A stretch of DNA of 64,000 bases from Clostridia bacterium (GCA_016297915.1 JAEDFU010000005.1:11162-75161), one strand, 5' to 3'. Shown: positions 26,851-36,413, numbered from the stretch's first letter. Translations and numbers: made by a program. The notes: a model not told the origin generated them from the letters alone.

Positions 26851-27843
26851 ATGTCATTTGCAAATGATGCAAAACTTGAGGTTTTAAAGGAAAATATAGA
26901 AAACGATTGTTGTTCTATAGCTTTTTTGAGTGCAATACTTAAGTGTTGTGGCGAATTAAGTATTTCGTCTAATCATCAAATCAAGGTGGAAATCTTTACA
27001 GAAATTCCAGAGCTTTTTGATAAAATCAAGAATGTAATAGAGCAGTATTATGGCAAAGAATGCAAAATGACCATGATGGAAAACACCAATATATCCAGGT
27101 CAAGCAGATACAAGATTTCTCTGCCTGCAGATATCACCGACCAACTGCTCAAAGACCTTGGCATTATGTCTATAAACGAAGAAGGTATGCTTACAATTGA
27201 GAATGGAATTTCGGACTTTATTATAATGGATGATTGTTGCAAGCGCAGTTATGTCAAAGGCGCATTTGTAGCGTGTGCGACAAGCAATATTGTTATCAAA
27301 AATTACAACAACGATAGAGGCAGTGGCTATCATCTAGAATTTGTGTTTAACTTCGAAAAGATTGCTGAGGACTTTGTAAATCTTCTCAAAAACTTTGATA
27401 TTCAAGCCAAGATTACTATCAGAAAAAATACCCCTATAGTCTACATCAAAGAGTATCAATTAATCTGCGATACGCTAGCGTTAGTTGGAGCAAATAAGGC
27501 GGTTTTGGATTTGCAAAACGAGGCGGCCATAAGAGAACTTAGAAACAATGTTAATAGACAAAATAACTGCCTCAATGCCAATCTTAATAAGACGGTTAAT
27601 GCATCTGTCAAACAACTAAACGCTATCAAAAATATTCAAGAAAATATTGGGCTTGAGAGCCTAAACGAAAATCTAATGGAACTAGCACTACTAAGACTTG
27701 CTAATCCTGAGGCCTCGCTCGAAGAACTCAAAAAACTTTGCACCGAGCCTTTGACCAAGAGTGGAATCAATCATAGATTTTCCAAAATTATTGAGATTTC
27801 GGACAAAATTACAAAGGACAAATTCAAAATTACTACACTTTAA
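26851..27843 (+). CDS. whiA: DNA-binding protein WhiA
   Basis: A 330-residue WhiA. The N-terminal LAGLIDADG-like domain has LSAILKCCGELSIS, KRSYVKGAFVACAT and GYHLEF. The C-terminal helix-turn-helix shows NRQNNCLNANLNKTVNAS, then LRLANPEASLEELKKL and the end SGINHRF. WhiA links cell division, chromosome segregation and, in sporulating actinobacteria, development. TAGGAGAT precedes the ATG. Its usual clostridial neighbours rapZ and yvcK are missing from this cluster. Confidence 0.95.
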   Translation: MSFANDAKLEVLKENIENDCCSIAFLSAILKCCGELSISSNHQIKVEIFTEIPELFDKIKNVIEQYYGKECKMTMMENTNISRSSRYKISLPADITDQLLKDLGIMSINEEGMLTIENGISDFIIMDDCCKRSYVKGAFVACATSNIVIKNYNNDRGSGYHLEFVFNFEKIAEDFVNLLKNFDIQAKITIRKNTPIVYIKEYQLICDTLALVGANKAVLDLQNEAAIRELRNNVNRQNNCLNANLNKTVNASVKQLNAIKNIQENIGLESLNENLMELALLRLANPEASLEELKKLCTEPLTKSGINHRFSKIIEISDKITKDKFKITTL

Positions 27844-27860
27844 AAAAATTAGGAGACGCT

Positions 27861-30800
27861 ATGGAAAACTTTGTGCATCTACATGTACACACTGAATATA
27901 GTTTGCTTGACGGAGCAGCACGAATAGACAAAGTTGTCAAGGTTGCCAAGGAAATGGGAATGCCTGCACTTGCAATTACAGACCACGGCAATATGTATGG
28001 TGCTGTTGCATTTTATGACGCTTGTTGTGCACAAGGAATCAAGGCGATTATTGGATGCGAATTTTATACATGCGACGATTTGACAGTCAAGTCTGGCAAG
28101 ATTAAACTCAATCACTTAGTTTTGCTTGCTAAGGACGAAGTTGGATATCACAATCTCTGTATGCTCAATTCAATTGCATTTGATAAGGGATTTTATTACA
28201 AGCCTCGTATAGATAGAGAAACCCTAAAAAAATACAGTGAGGGGTTAGTTTGCTTGAGTGCGTGTTTGGCTGGTGAAATTCCACAAGCGATACTCAACAG
28301 AAGATATGATGAGGCAGAGGAAATTGTTAAGTGGTTTAAGGATGTTTTCAAAGACGATTTTTATTTGGAACTCCAAAATCACAAACTTGAAGAACAAATC
28401 GAAGTCAACAAATCACTAAGAGAGTTTGCCAAAAAGTATAATATCAAAACAGTTGCAACAAACGATGTGCATTATATTTACAAAGAGGATGCTGTCACTC
28501 AAGATGTTTTGATGTGCGTTCAGATGAGCAAAACAATTGACGATCCAGATAGAATGAAGTTTCCAAACGACGAGTTTTATCTTAAGAGTCCAGAGGAAAT
28601 GGCAAAAGCCTTTCCAAATGATCCAGAAGCGCTCGCAACTACACTTGAAATAGCCGACAAATGTAATTTTAACTTTGTATATGGTCACTATATGTATCCT
28701 AAATATGTCCCAGTTACTGGTCAAGATCCAAAGGACTACTTTAGGGATTTGATTGAGGCTGGACTCAAGAAAAAGTACAAAGTCGAGACCCCAGAGATAA
28801 GAGAGCGAATTGAGTATGAATTAGGCGTTATATCCAAACTTGGATATATCGAGTATTATCTAATAGTTTGGGACTATATCAATGCGGCCAGAGTCAAAGG
28901 TATATCGGTAGGACCAGGTCGTGGTAGTGGTGTTGGTAGTATAATTGCTTACCTTATTGGAATTACAGATGTAGACCCAATCAAATACGGTCTATTCTTT
29001 GAGAGATTTTTAAATCCAGAAAGAGTATCTGCACCAGACTTTGATGTCGACTTTGAAGATAGTAGGCGTTCCGAAGTATTTGAATATGTCAAGGAAAAAT
29101 ACGGCACAGATAGGGTTGTTAAGATTATAACATTTGGAACAATGGCAGCCAAGAACGCAATCAAGGATGTAGGAAGAGTTTTGAAAGTTCCTTATAGCGA
29201 ACTTGACCAAGTAACCAAGGCTATTCCTAATACGGTTAAGCGTCCAAATATTATAGCCAAAGTCTTTGGCATCAACAAAAAAGAAGGCGTGCCAGACGAA
29301 AGTATCCCAGAACTTGTTGAGATGTATAATACAAATGATGATATCAAAAAAGTCGTTGATATTGCATACAAACTCGAAGATAGTCCAAGACAAACAGGTA
29401 TCCACGCATGCGGAGTTATTATCGGTGGAGATGTCCTAGATAGACACATTCCGCTTGCCAAAAACGGAGATATCCTAACAAGTCAATATGTTGGTGGCGA
29501 GCTAGAGCATTTGGGACTGCTCAAAATGGACTTTTTGGGACTAAGAAACTTATCCGATATTAAGATGGCTATTGAACTTATCAGACAAAATCACGGCGTT
29601 ACTATCAACTTTGACGACATGGAATATGACGATGCCGATGTTTACAAGATGATATCTACTGGCAATACTATGGCAGTGTTCCAATTAGAATCAGGTGGAT
29701 TTCAAAAGTTTATGAGAGAACTCCAACCGACCTGTCTAGAAGATATTATAGCGGGAGTGTCGCTATATAGACCAGGTCCAATGGATAGTATTCCAACCTT
29801 TGTCAAAAACAAACACAATCCAGACGAGATTCAATATGTAAGCCCACTTCTCGAGCCTATTTTGGAAGTAACTTACGGCTGTATTGTTTATCAAGAGCAG
29901 GTTATGAAAATCGTTCAGGTTTTGGCTGGTTATACTCTTGGTAGAGCGGATAGTGTGCGTAAGATGATGGGAAAAAAGAAACTCAAGGACTTGAAACTTG
30001 AGAGAGAAGTATTTCTAAATGGTTGCGAACCCCAAAATGGCAAAGCGGGAGTTGAGGGTGCAGTTAAACGAGGTCTTGACCCAGATGTTGCCAATAAACT
30101 TTGGGACGAAATGGAGAAGTTTGGATCTTATGCGTTCAACAAATCTCACGCTGCAGCATACGCTCATGTAACCTATCAAACTGCATATCTTAAGTGCCAT
30201 TATGAGGCAGAATTTTTGACTGCAGTACTTAATAATAGAATTACAAATGCCGATGAAATAACCAATTATATAACATATGCTAGAGAGGAAAAAATCGAGG
30301 TTTTGCCTCCAGATATCAATCTATCGGACACATACTTTACTGTCAAAGACAACAAAATAAGATTTGGACTTGCCGCACTCAAAAATGTTGGTGTCAATGT
30401 CGTTGAACAGATTATAAACGAGCGAAAGACAAATGGAAATTACAAAGACCTTAATGACTTTGTAAATAGGCTTGATTCACAGCTTCTCAACAAGCGTTGC
30501 GTAGAGAGTATGATTTTGTCAGGTGCGTTTGATTGCTTTGGCGTTAAGCGTAGCCAAATGATGCGTGTTTATCCACAGATTATCGAAAAAGTTGTATCTG
30601 ATCGAAAAAAACAAGCGACTGGTCAGTTTAGTATGTTTGGTGATGTGCTCAAAGATGATGCTGTCAATATTATATCTATGCCAAATATTCCAGAGTACGA
30701 TGATCAGACCAAACTAAAGCTTGAAAAAGAAGTTGTAGGAATATACATTTCTGGACACCCTCTTGGAAACTATGTTGACATGTTTAAGTCATTTAACTTT

Positions 30801-31406
30801 AATGGTGGCATGCTCAAGGTTGAGAGTGAGGTGGATGAAGAGGGCGAGGAACAAAACGAGACAGATAAGTACGACGGACTACAGGATAACATGGAAGTAA
30901 CTTGTGGCGGACTTATTGCTGAGATTAAAAAAGTCTATAGCAAAAAAGACGGTTCCGAAATGGCAATAATCAAAGTCGAGGACTTGCATGGAACTTTTGA
31001 TGCAATGCTATTTGGACGAAATTATGCAAATAATAAGTCAATGCTCGAGGTTGACAAGATTGTCACAATCAAAGGTAAATTATCTATAAACGATAGAGGT
31101 GTTTGTGTTAGAGTAGATAATATCTCTGGGATTACAAATGATGTAGTGGCTAGTCCAACTCAAGAACTTCCAAAAGTGGAGAAAAAGAGAGAACCAACTC
31201 TATATTTAATGTATGATTTGACCGACAAACAACTATCTGATGATGTATTTGATTTGCTCAAAAATTATCCGGGAGATAGTCCGGTTGTAGTTAAATGTAG
31301 CAAACAAAAACAAGCGTTTAAGCTCAAAATAACTGTTAATCCAAAGGGATTTTTGATAAACGAACTTCATGCGTATATAGATGATGATTATATAAAAGTG
31401 ATTTAA
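27861..31406 (+). CDS. dnaE: DNA polymerase III alpha subunit, DnaE type
   Basis: A 1181-residue replicative polymerase. The N-terminal PHP domain begins HLHVHTEYSLLDGAARI. The palm contains GPGRGSGVGS and PDFDVDFEDSRR with catalytic aspartates. HACGVIIG, SLYRPGPMDSIP and FNKSHAAAYAHVTYQTAY are standard DnaE motifs. A helix-hairpin-helix region and an OB fold (around residues 1000-1090) lie near the C-terminus. In Firmicutes DnaE works beside PolC, extending primers. GAGAC precedes the ATG; pfkA follows 17 bases after the stop. Confidence 0.97.
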   Translation: MENFVHLHVHTEYSLLDGAARIDKVVKVAKEMGMPALAITDHGNMYGAVAFYDACCAQGIKAIIGCEFYTCDDLTVKSGKIKLNHLVLLAKDEVGYHNLCMLNSIAFDKGFYYKPRIDRETLKKYSEGLVCLSACLAGEIPQAILNRRYDEAEEIVKWFKDVFKDDFYLELQNHKLEEQIEVNKSLREFAKKYNIKTVATNDVHYIYKEDAVTQDVLMCVQMSKTIDDPDRMKFPNDEFYLKSPEEMAKAFPNDPEALATTLEIADKCNFNFVYGHYMYPKYVPVTGQDPKDYFRDLIEAGLKKKYKVETPEIRERIEYELGVISKLGYIEYYLIVWDYINAARVKGISVGPGRGSGVGSIIAYLIGITDVDPIKYGLFFERFLNPERVSAPDFDVDFEDSRRSEVFEYVKEKYGTDRVVKIITFGTMAAKNAIKDVGRVLKVPYSELDQVTKAIPNTVKRPNIIAKVFGINKKEGVPDESIPELVEMYNTNDDIKKVVDIAYKLEDSPRQTGIHACGVIIGGDVLDRHIPLAKNGDILTSQYVGGELEHLGLLKMDFLGLRNLSDIKMAIELIRQNHGVTINFDDMEYDDADVYKMISTGNTMAVFQLESGGFQKFMRELQPTCLEDIIAGVSLYRPGPMDSIPTFVKNKHNPDEIQYVSPLLEPILEVTYGCIVYQEQVMKIVQVLAGYTLGRADSVRKMMGKKKLKDLKLEREVFLNGCEPQNGKAGVEGAVKRGLDPDVANKLWDEMEKFGSYAFNKSHAAAYAHVTYQTAYLKCHYEAEFLTAVLNNRITNADEITNYITYAREEKIEVLPPDINLSDTYFTVKDNKIRFGLAALKNVGVNVVEQIINERKTNGNYKDLNDFVNRLDSQLLNKRCVESMILSGAFDCFGVKRSQMMRVYPQIIEKVVSDRKKQATGQFSMFGDVLKDDAVNIISMPNIPEYDDQTKLKLEKEVVGIYISGHPLGNYVDMFKSFNFNGGMLKVESEVDEEGEEQNETDKYDGLQDNMEVTCGGLIAEIKKVYSKKDGSEMAIIKVEDLHGTFDAMLFGRNYANNKSMLEVDKIVTIKGKLSINDRGVCVRVDNISGITNDVVASPTQELPKVEKKREPTLYLMYDLTDKQLSDDVFDLLKNYPGDSPVVVKCSKQKQAFKLKITVNPKGFLINELHAYIDDDYIKVI

Positions 31407-31423
31407 AAAAAAGGAATGATAAT

Positions 31424-32398
31424 ATGAAAAGAATTGCTGTTTTGTGTAGTGGCGGCGATAGCCAGGGAATGAACGCTTGTATCAAGGCAATAGTAGATAC
31501 TTGTGCGTCAAATAATGTCACCGTTTTGGGAATAAATAGAGGCTATCAAGGACTAATTGAAAACGATGTTAGAGTACTATCCAAGCTTGATGTTGCCAAT
31601 ATCGAAACTATTGGTGGTGCGGTTATCAAGACTAGCCGAAGCGAAGAGTTTATGACCGAAAAGGGTTTTCGAAAAGCTATTGAAAACTTGAAAATGAATG
31701 ACATTGAGGGACTTGTAGTGATTGGTGGAAATGGGTCTTTTAGAGGATGTAGAGACCTTGTTAATGCTGGTGTGAATGTAATAGGAATCCCAGGCACTAT
31801 TGACAATGATTTGTTTTATACAGAGAGATCTTTGGGATTTGATACAGCCGTTCACCAATGTGTTAAGATGATAACTGCTGTCAAACAAACTATGTTTGCA
31901 AATAATAGAGCGTCTGTATACAAATGTATGGGTCGAAAATGTGGAGATATAGCTCTCCACACAGCTGTGTCAGTTGAGGCTGATTCATTTGCTGTAAGTG
32001 AAATTGAATATTCAATTGACCAAATTGTAAGCGATGTCAAAAATTCTATCGCTCATGGCGAGACTGCTCCAGTTGTTGTTATGTCAGAGGGGTCGCCTCT
32101 TGATATGGATGAGATTGTAAGAGCAATCGAGACTCAAACCGGTTTGGTTACAAGAGGAATGGAAATAGGTTATATCCAGAGAGGTGGAGAGCCAACTTAC
32201 TACGATAGAATGTTGGGTGTTCGTTGGGGTGTTTTGGCTGTTCAACTGCTTATGCAAGATATGACTAACTTGGCTTTGGGTGTCAAAAATGACAAGATAT
32301 TTTCAACTCCACTAATCGAAGTTGAGAATGTTTTGCAAGAGTTTAGAGTGGACATGGTCAACGACCTCAGAACTCTACATGCATTGCCAAAAATTTAA
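31424..32398 (+). CDS. pfkA: ATP-dependent 6-phosphofructokinase
   Basis: A 324-residue PfkA committing glucose to glycolysis. Visible motifs are CSGGDSQGMNA, GINRGYQGL, GGNGSFRG for nucleotide binding, and PGTIDNDL, which contains the catalytic Asp region and corresponds to IPGTIDND in other PfkAs. MGRKCGDIA and QRGGEPTYYDRMLG are also present. The nucleotide loop GGNGS instead of the common GGDGS has Asn for Asp, which could alter ATP/PPi preference. The dnaE-pfkA order is typical of Firmicutes. Confidence 0.95.
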   Translation: MKRIAVLCSGGDSQGMNACIKAIVDTCASNNVTVLGINRGYQGLIENDVRVLSKLDVANIETIGGAVIKTSRSEEFMTEKGFRKAIENLKMNDIEGLVVIGGNGSFRGCRDLVNAGVNVIGIPGTIDNDLFYTERSLGFDTAVHQCVKMITAVKQTMFANNRASVYKCMGRKCGDIALHTAVSVEADSFAVSEIEYSIDQIVSDVKNSIAHGETAPVVVMSEGSPLDMDEIVRAIETQTGLVTRGMEIGYIQRGGEPTYYDRMLGVRWGVLAVQLLMQDMTNLALGVKNDKIFSTPLIEVENVLQEFRVDMVNDLRTLHALPKI

Positions 32399-32415
32399 TC
32401 CTTTTCAAAAAATAG

Positions 32416-32444
32416 TTGGCGTAGTTGAATTTTTGTGTTACACT
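32416..32444 (+). promoter_or_regulatory. Promoter for the Nudix-like gene
   Basis: TTGGCG (32416-32421), 17-bp spacer, TACACT (32439-32444), leaving a leader of ~25 nt. Confidence 0.55.
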
Positions 32445-32476
32445 AAGGTTAATAATAAATTATACAGGATGAGAAT

Positions 32477-33007
32477 ATGGTAGAAATTTTGAAATATAAT
32501 GATGATGATCTCAAAGATAATGAGATTGATCAAGTAGTCACTAGGGTCAAGGCTTTTATTGTTTCAAGCAAAAACAATATGCTTATCGGCAAAGACGAAG
32601 AGGGATATCAGTTGCTTGGGGGATATGTTGATGACAATGAGGATTACAAAAACTCAATTGCAAGACATATCTACAACGAGACAGGAATTGTGCTTGATAG
32701 CAAAGACTCAATTGAGCCTTTCTTTGAGGTAAGATATTACAATAGAGATTACAAGGGCTCTAAGCAAAATAGACTTAGCGATATGATTTACTTTTTGGTC
32801 AAAACCGACAAACTTCCTAACTACAAAAAGTTAAAATTGTCCGAAAGAGAATTGGCAGAAAAATTGCCAATTGAGGTTATTCGTCGTAGTATTTTTCACA
32901 AAACGCTCAAAGAATACTCTGAGACTGAGACCAATCCTTTGATTCAAGTTAAGACCAAGGAAATTCTTTTGGCTTTTGACAAAATGAAAGAAATTTATAA
33001 ATTCTAA
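32477..33007 (+). CDS. Nudix-family protein with altered Nudix box
   Basis: A 176-residue protein with the Nudix fold pattern. The Nudix box Gx5Ex7REUxEExGU reads GYVDDNEDYKNSIARHIYNE then TGI: the first Glu and the last Glu are kept, but RE is RH and EE is NE. Metal binding and hydrolysis may be weakened or changed. The C-terminal ~60 residues are helical. GGATGAG precedes the ATG. It has its own promoter after pfkA and ends at a bidirectional terminator. Confidence 0.75.
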   Translation: MVEILKYNDDDLKDNEIDQVVTRVKAFIVSSKNNMLIGKDEEGYQLLGGYVDDNEDYKNSIARHIYNETGIVLDSKDSIEPFFEVRYYNRDYKGSKQNRLSDMIYFLVKTDKLPNYKKLKLSERELAEKLPIEVIRRSIFHKTLKEYSETETNPLIQVKTKEILLAFDKMKEIYKF

Positions 33008-33010
33008 CAA

Positions 33011-33039
33011 AAAACCTTAATCAATTCGATTAAGGTTTT
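33011..33039. terminator. Bidirectional terminator
   Basis: AAAACCTTAATC (33011-33022) pairs with GATTAAGGTTTT (33028-33039), with T's on both strands, between convergent genes. Confidence 0.9.
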
Positions 33040-33042
33040 TTG

Positions 33043-33630
33043 TTATCTGTGAAAACTCTTTGGCTTCAAAAATGCCCAAATACTGAGTGCAACTTGAATA
33101 GGAATTCCTACTACAAAAACAAGCCACATGTTGTACTCGATAAATTGTAAATAAAAACATGCAAGCAATGACCACTGAAACACCGAGAGAATAACAAATT
33201 TCCAAATGTATTTTCCCCAATAAGCGTTAAATGGATACAAGACCAAGCACGAAACAGGCACAGCCCATACAAATACTATCCATAGATTAATATTGAATAT
33301 GACTTTGCCATAAACAAATGTAATCGTAGCAACGAGCCAAACAAGAGACATAAAAAGTAGGATTATTGCTAATTTATTTCGCAATATTTTTTTGTCTTGT
33401 TTTTCGCTAACACCAAGAGCATTATCCTCTATCAAAGAGGATAGTGGAACATCAAAATACTTGGCAATTTGATCGAGGGTCTCAATTGATGGCGTTACTT
33501 CGCCTCGTTCCCACCTTGATATTGCATTATCCGAATAATTAAGTTTTTCTGCAAGTTCATTTTGAGTGAGCTTGTGTTTTTTTCTGAGTTTAATTAAATT
33601 GTTTGCAATAATGTCTTTGATATCGTTCAT
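33043..33630 (-). CDS. XRE-family regulator with membrane domain
   Basis: A 195-residue protein. Residues 1-~65 are an XRE helix-turn-helix (LRKKHKLTQNELAEKLNYSD, then NAISRWERGEVTPS). Residues ~95-190 carry four hydrophobic segments. It is a paralog of the truncated gene at the window start, with matching helices and the same membrane tail, such as AxSxWAF-like endings. It is probably a membrane-linked repressor or activator. It is followed (on the + side) by a DUF378 gene in the same orientation, which may be in its control circuit. Confidence 0.85.
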   Translation of the reverse strand: MNDIKDIIANNLIKLRKKHKLTQNELAEKLNYSDNAISRWERGEVTPSIETLDQIAKYFDVPLSSLIEDNALGVSEKQDKKILRNKLAIILLFMSLVWLVATITFVYGKVIFNINLWIVFVWAVPVSCLVLYPFNAYWGKYIWKFVILSVFQWSLLACFYLQFIEYNMWLVFVVGIPIQVALSIWAFLKPKSFHR

Positions 33631-33759
33631 ATTTCACCTAACTTCATGAAGTATTATACATCAAAAATACTTTTAATACAAACAATTCTTGGAATGAAAT
33701 TTGGGGACTTTGTGTCAAATATCAATAGACTATTAATTTTATATTACTTTGCAAAAATT

Positions 33760-34164
33760 CTATTTGTCGTCTTTGTTGCAATTGCAATCGTCTTTGCAGT
33801 CACAATCCTTGCCACTCTTGCAATCACAGTTTTCTTGCTTTTCCTCTTTTTTGTCAATGGCAAAATCTTCCGAACTTTCTGCTTTGGCAAGAATTTTATC
33901 TTTTTCCTTTTCTTTCTTTTCTTCCATGTATGCGTTATATTCTTTGTTTGCTTTTTTGAAAGATACTACAAATTTTCCTTTGTTTTTGATAAGGTTGACT
34001 GCAACTATAATGCTTGCAATTCCTACTAGTGTGTATATAAGCCTACTAAATACATTTGATTGAGAACCAAATAGTCCTGCAACAAAGTCGTATTGCAAAA
34101 TTCCTATACAAAACCAGTTTAGTGACCCTATGATTACTAGTATAAATGATATAAATGCTAACAT
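33760..34164 (-). CDS. DUF378 protein with cysteine-rich tail
   Basis: A 134-residue protein. The first ~65 residues are a DUF378 domain: two membrane helices with SLNWFCIGILQYDFVAGLFG and a glycine-containing hinge. A charged linker follows, then a tail with CDCKSGKDCDCKDDCNCNK, seven cysteines in ~16 residues. The tail resembles metallothionein-like Cys-x-Cys clusters and could bind metal in the cytoplasm; this is inference. DUF378 proteins normally end near 70-80 residues, so the extension is unusual. Confidence 0.8.
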   Translation of the reverse strand: MLAFISFILVIIGSLNWFCIGILQYDFVAGLFGSQSNVFSRLIYTLVGIASIIVAVNLIKNKGKFVVSFKKANKEYNAYMEEKKEKEKDKILAKAESSEDFAIDKKEEKQENCDCKSGKDCDCKDDCNCNKDDK

Positions 34165-34534
34165 AAATTATCTCCTTGATTTTTTGTTATATCTTAATTT
34201 GTGCAATATATTTGATTTTATGCCAAATCATCGTGCCAACATAAACTTTTTGTACGGATGACTAGATTGACTAGACATCCAAAAAATGCATATCTGCAAG
34301 CGACCAAATATAGCCAAAAAATGTATGCGTTCCCTCTAGCAGGGAATTTGCAAAACCAAATTCCCAAAGGCACAAACAAAGTGGGGAATTTATTTTTGAA
34401 ATCGTCTTGTAAATTTGGAATATTTTGACTATGCTAGTATTAGAATTTAATTGCATGCAAATTTTGTTATGGCAACTAGTTCTTACAAAACAAATTTGAA
34501 ATTAAAATGAAATCGAGTTTTTAAGGAGAATATT
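34165..34534. other. Intergenic region with competing inverted repeats
   Basis: A 370-bp divergent gap without a gene. GGGAATTTG (34342-34350) pairs with CAAATTCCC (34357-34365), and the latter can instead pair with GGGAATTT (34384-34391). TCCCT (34331-34335) can pair with AGGGA (34341-34345). Three segments with alternative pairing recall attenuator-type leaders, but no U-run terminator follows. It lies ~145 bases upstream of the GT8 gene. Promoters for both sides are probable but not clear. Confidence 0.4.
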
Positions 34535-35599
34535 ATGGAAAAATCAAAAAAATCATCTTTTAAACATATAACACTTTTTAAACCAGCACAAAAGTTAATC
34601 CCAATCTTTTTTGCAACAGACGACAACTATATTCCTTTTTTGGAAGTTGCACTAAGGTCGCTTATTGAAAATGCCTCACCAAATCATGATTACAAAATCC
34701 ATATTTTAAATACAGGACTCAAGCCCGAAAATATGGCAGTGATATCTAAACTTGAAAATGAAAATTTCAATATAGAATTTAATGATATATCTAATTGCAT
34801 TGACCCTATCAAAAAACAACTAAAGAATGTCTATCACTTTAGCCTAGTTATGTATTACAGATTGTTTATCGAAAAACTTTTTCCTGAGTATCAAAAGGTT
34901 ATCTATCTTGATTGTGATATTGTTGTCCTTGGAGATATCTCCAAATTATTTGGTGTTAATCTAAATGGTAATTTGGTCGGTGCAATCCAAGAGCAGGTAA
35001 TTAATAGTAATGAGACTTTTAAGTCATATGCACTAAATGCAGTAGGCGTTGCTCCAGAAAAGTATTTTAACTCTGGAATACTCCTTATGAATCTCAAAAA
35101 ATTTAGAGAAAACTCCATTTGCGAAAAATTTATGTATCTTATCGATACTTACAACTTTGATGTTGTTGACCCTGACCAAGCTTATTTGAATGTCCTTTGC
35201 AAAGACAAAGTTAAGTATTTGCCAAACGGTTGGAACAAAGAGGCTTTGCCACTAGACCTTCAAGGAAAATTAAATATTGTCCATTATGCTCTATACAAAA
35301 AACCTTGGCAGTATGACGATGTTATCAATGGTGAGTATTTTTGGCATTATGCAGATAAGTGTGAGATGAAGGACCAAATATATTTGGCAAAAAATAATTT
35401 TGACGATGAGGCAAAAAGGAAAAAAGAAACTGCTAATATTCAAATAGTAGAACACGCTCTAAAAATTATTAATTCAGATTCTAATATGAATATGGTGTTA
35501 TTCAAAAAAGAAAACTTTTTTGAAAATATTTTGGAAAAACTCAAGAGTTTAAATTTCGATTTCTTATCCGAAATCGAGGTGCAAAATGGAAAAATCTAA
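34535..35599 (+). CDS. Family 8 glycosyltransferase
   Basis: A 354-residue GT8-type glycosyltransferase using a nucleotide sugar. The N-terminus IPIFFATDDNYIPFLEVAL, the metal-binding DxD in YLDCDIVVLGD (Asp126/Asp128), and YFNSGILLMNLKKFRE are family motifs. DPDQAYLNVLC and NIVHYALYKKPW complete the core. The last ~80 residues are an extra helical region. AAGGAG precedes the ATG. It overlaps the acyltransferase gene by 14 bases, suggesting sequential steps on one molecule, perhaps a glycolipid. Confidence 0.9.
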   Translation: MEKSKKSSFKHITLFKPAQKLIPIFFATDDNYIPFLEVALRSLIENASPNHDYKIHILNTGLKPENMAVISKLENENFNIEFNDISNCIDPIKKQLKNVYHFSLVMYYRLFIEKLFPEYQKVIYLDCDIVVLGDISKLFGVNLNGNLVGAIQEQVINSNETFKSYALNAVGVAPEKYFNSGILLMNLKKFRENSICEKFMYLIDTYNFDVVDPDQAYLNVLCKDKVKYLPNGWNKEALPLDLQGKLNIVHYALYKKPWQYDDVINGEYFWHYADKCEMKDQIYLAKNNFDDEAKRKKETANIQIVEHALKIINSDSNMNMVLFKKENFFENILEKLKSLNFDFLSEIEVQNGKI

Positions 35600-36413
35600 G
35601 GAAAGACTCGAGATTCTTGCAAAAATTGATGAGCTTGAAAAAAATAAACTTTGGGACATATCTCCCGAAAATGATCCTGAGACCAAAGAATTAAAACCCA
35701 ACAAAGTAGACTATCTAAACAAGAAATTGTCCTCCAAAATAGCAACGCTTATTGCCAATAGAATGGGCACAAATTACTTTGAAAAAATGCTAAAGTCCAA
35801 GCAAATGATAATAGACAAAGTTGTGGGAATAGAAAATTATTTGGCGGTAGATGGCGGAGCTATAATAACTTGCAATCACTTTCACCCTTGTGATAATTAT
35901 GCTGTATATAGAGCGATTAGACCTTATCTAAATGGTCGAAAATTATACAAGGTTATAAGAGAGGGGAATTATACAAATTATCCAAATCCAATTGGCTTTT
36001 TCTTTAGACATTGTAACACGCTTCCACTAAGTTCTAATATGGAGACCATGAAGAACTTTATGTATGCTATGAAAACACTTCTTGGCAGGGGCGAAAAAAT
36101 TTTGATATATCCAGAGCAAGCATTGTGGTGGAACTATCGAAAACCAAGACCATGCAAAGATGGTGCGTACAAGTTTGCCGTAAATAATGGCGTTCCTATA
36201 ATTCCTATGTTTATTACAATGACTGACTCGGATATCTTAGACCCAAATGGATTTTTTGTACAAAAGTACACAATCAATATTATGCCTGCAATTTATCCAA
36301 ACAATGATTTGGACAAAAAAACTAACATAGCAAACATGAAAGAACAAAATTATAATGCATGCGTCAAGACCTATGAGGATTTTTACAAAGTTAAATTGGA
36401 GTACTTGCAGTAG
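35586..36413 (+). CDS. PlsC-like acyltransferase
   Basis: A 275-residue acyltransferase of the PlsC/LPLAT superfamily. The HxxxxD motif is in TCNHFHPCDNY. The later motif GEKILIYPEQALWWNYRKPRP corresponds to the FPEG-type block, with PEQ, and GVPIIPMFI to the last conserved block. There is no obvious N-terminal membrane helix. It overlaps the GT8 gene and is followed 20 bases later by a CrtO-like membrane protein. It may acylate a glycerol or sugar hydroxyl; the acceptor is unknown. Confidence 0.85.
   Translation: MEKSKERLEILAKIDELEKNKLWDISPENDPETKELKPNKVDYLNKKLSSKIATLIANRMGTNYFEKMLKSKQMIIDKVVGIENYLAVDGGAIITCNHFHPCDNYAVYRAIRPYLNGRKLYKVIREGNYTNYPNPIGFFFRHCNTLPLSSNMETMKNFMYAMKTLLGRGEKILIYPEQALWWNYRKPRPCKDGAYKFAVNNGVPIIPMFITMTDSDILDPNGFFVQKYTINIMPAIYPNNDLDKKTNIANMKEQNYNACVKTYEDFYKVKLEYLQ

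Noticed and set aside
33646..34063. Two overlapping + strand frames rich in Phe/Leu/Ser
   Set aside because: They are antisense to the DUF378 gene and its cysteine tail, with no ribosome sites.
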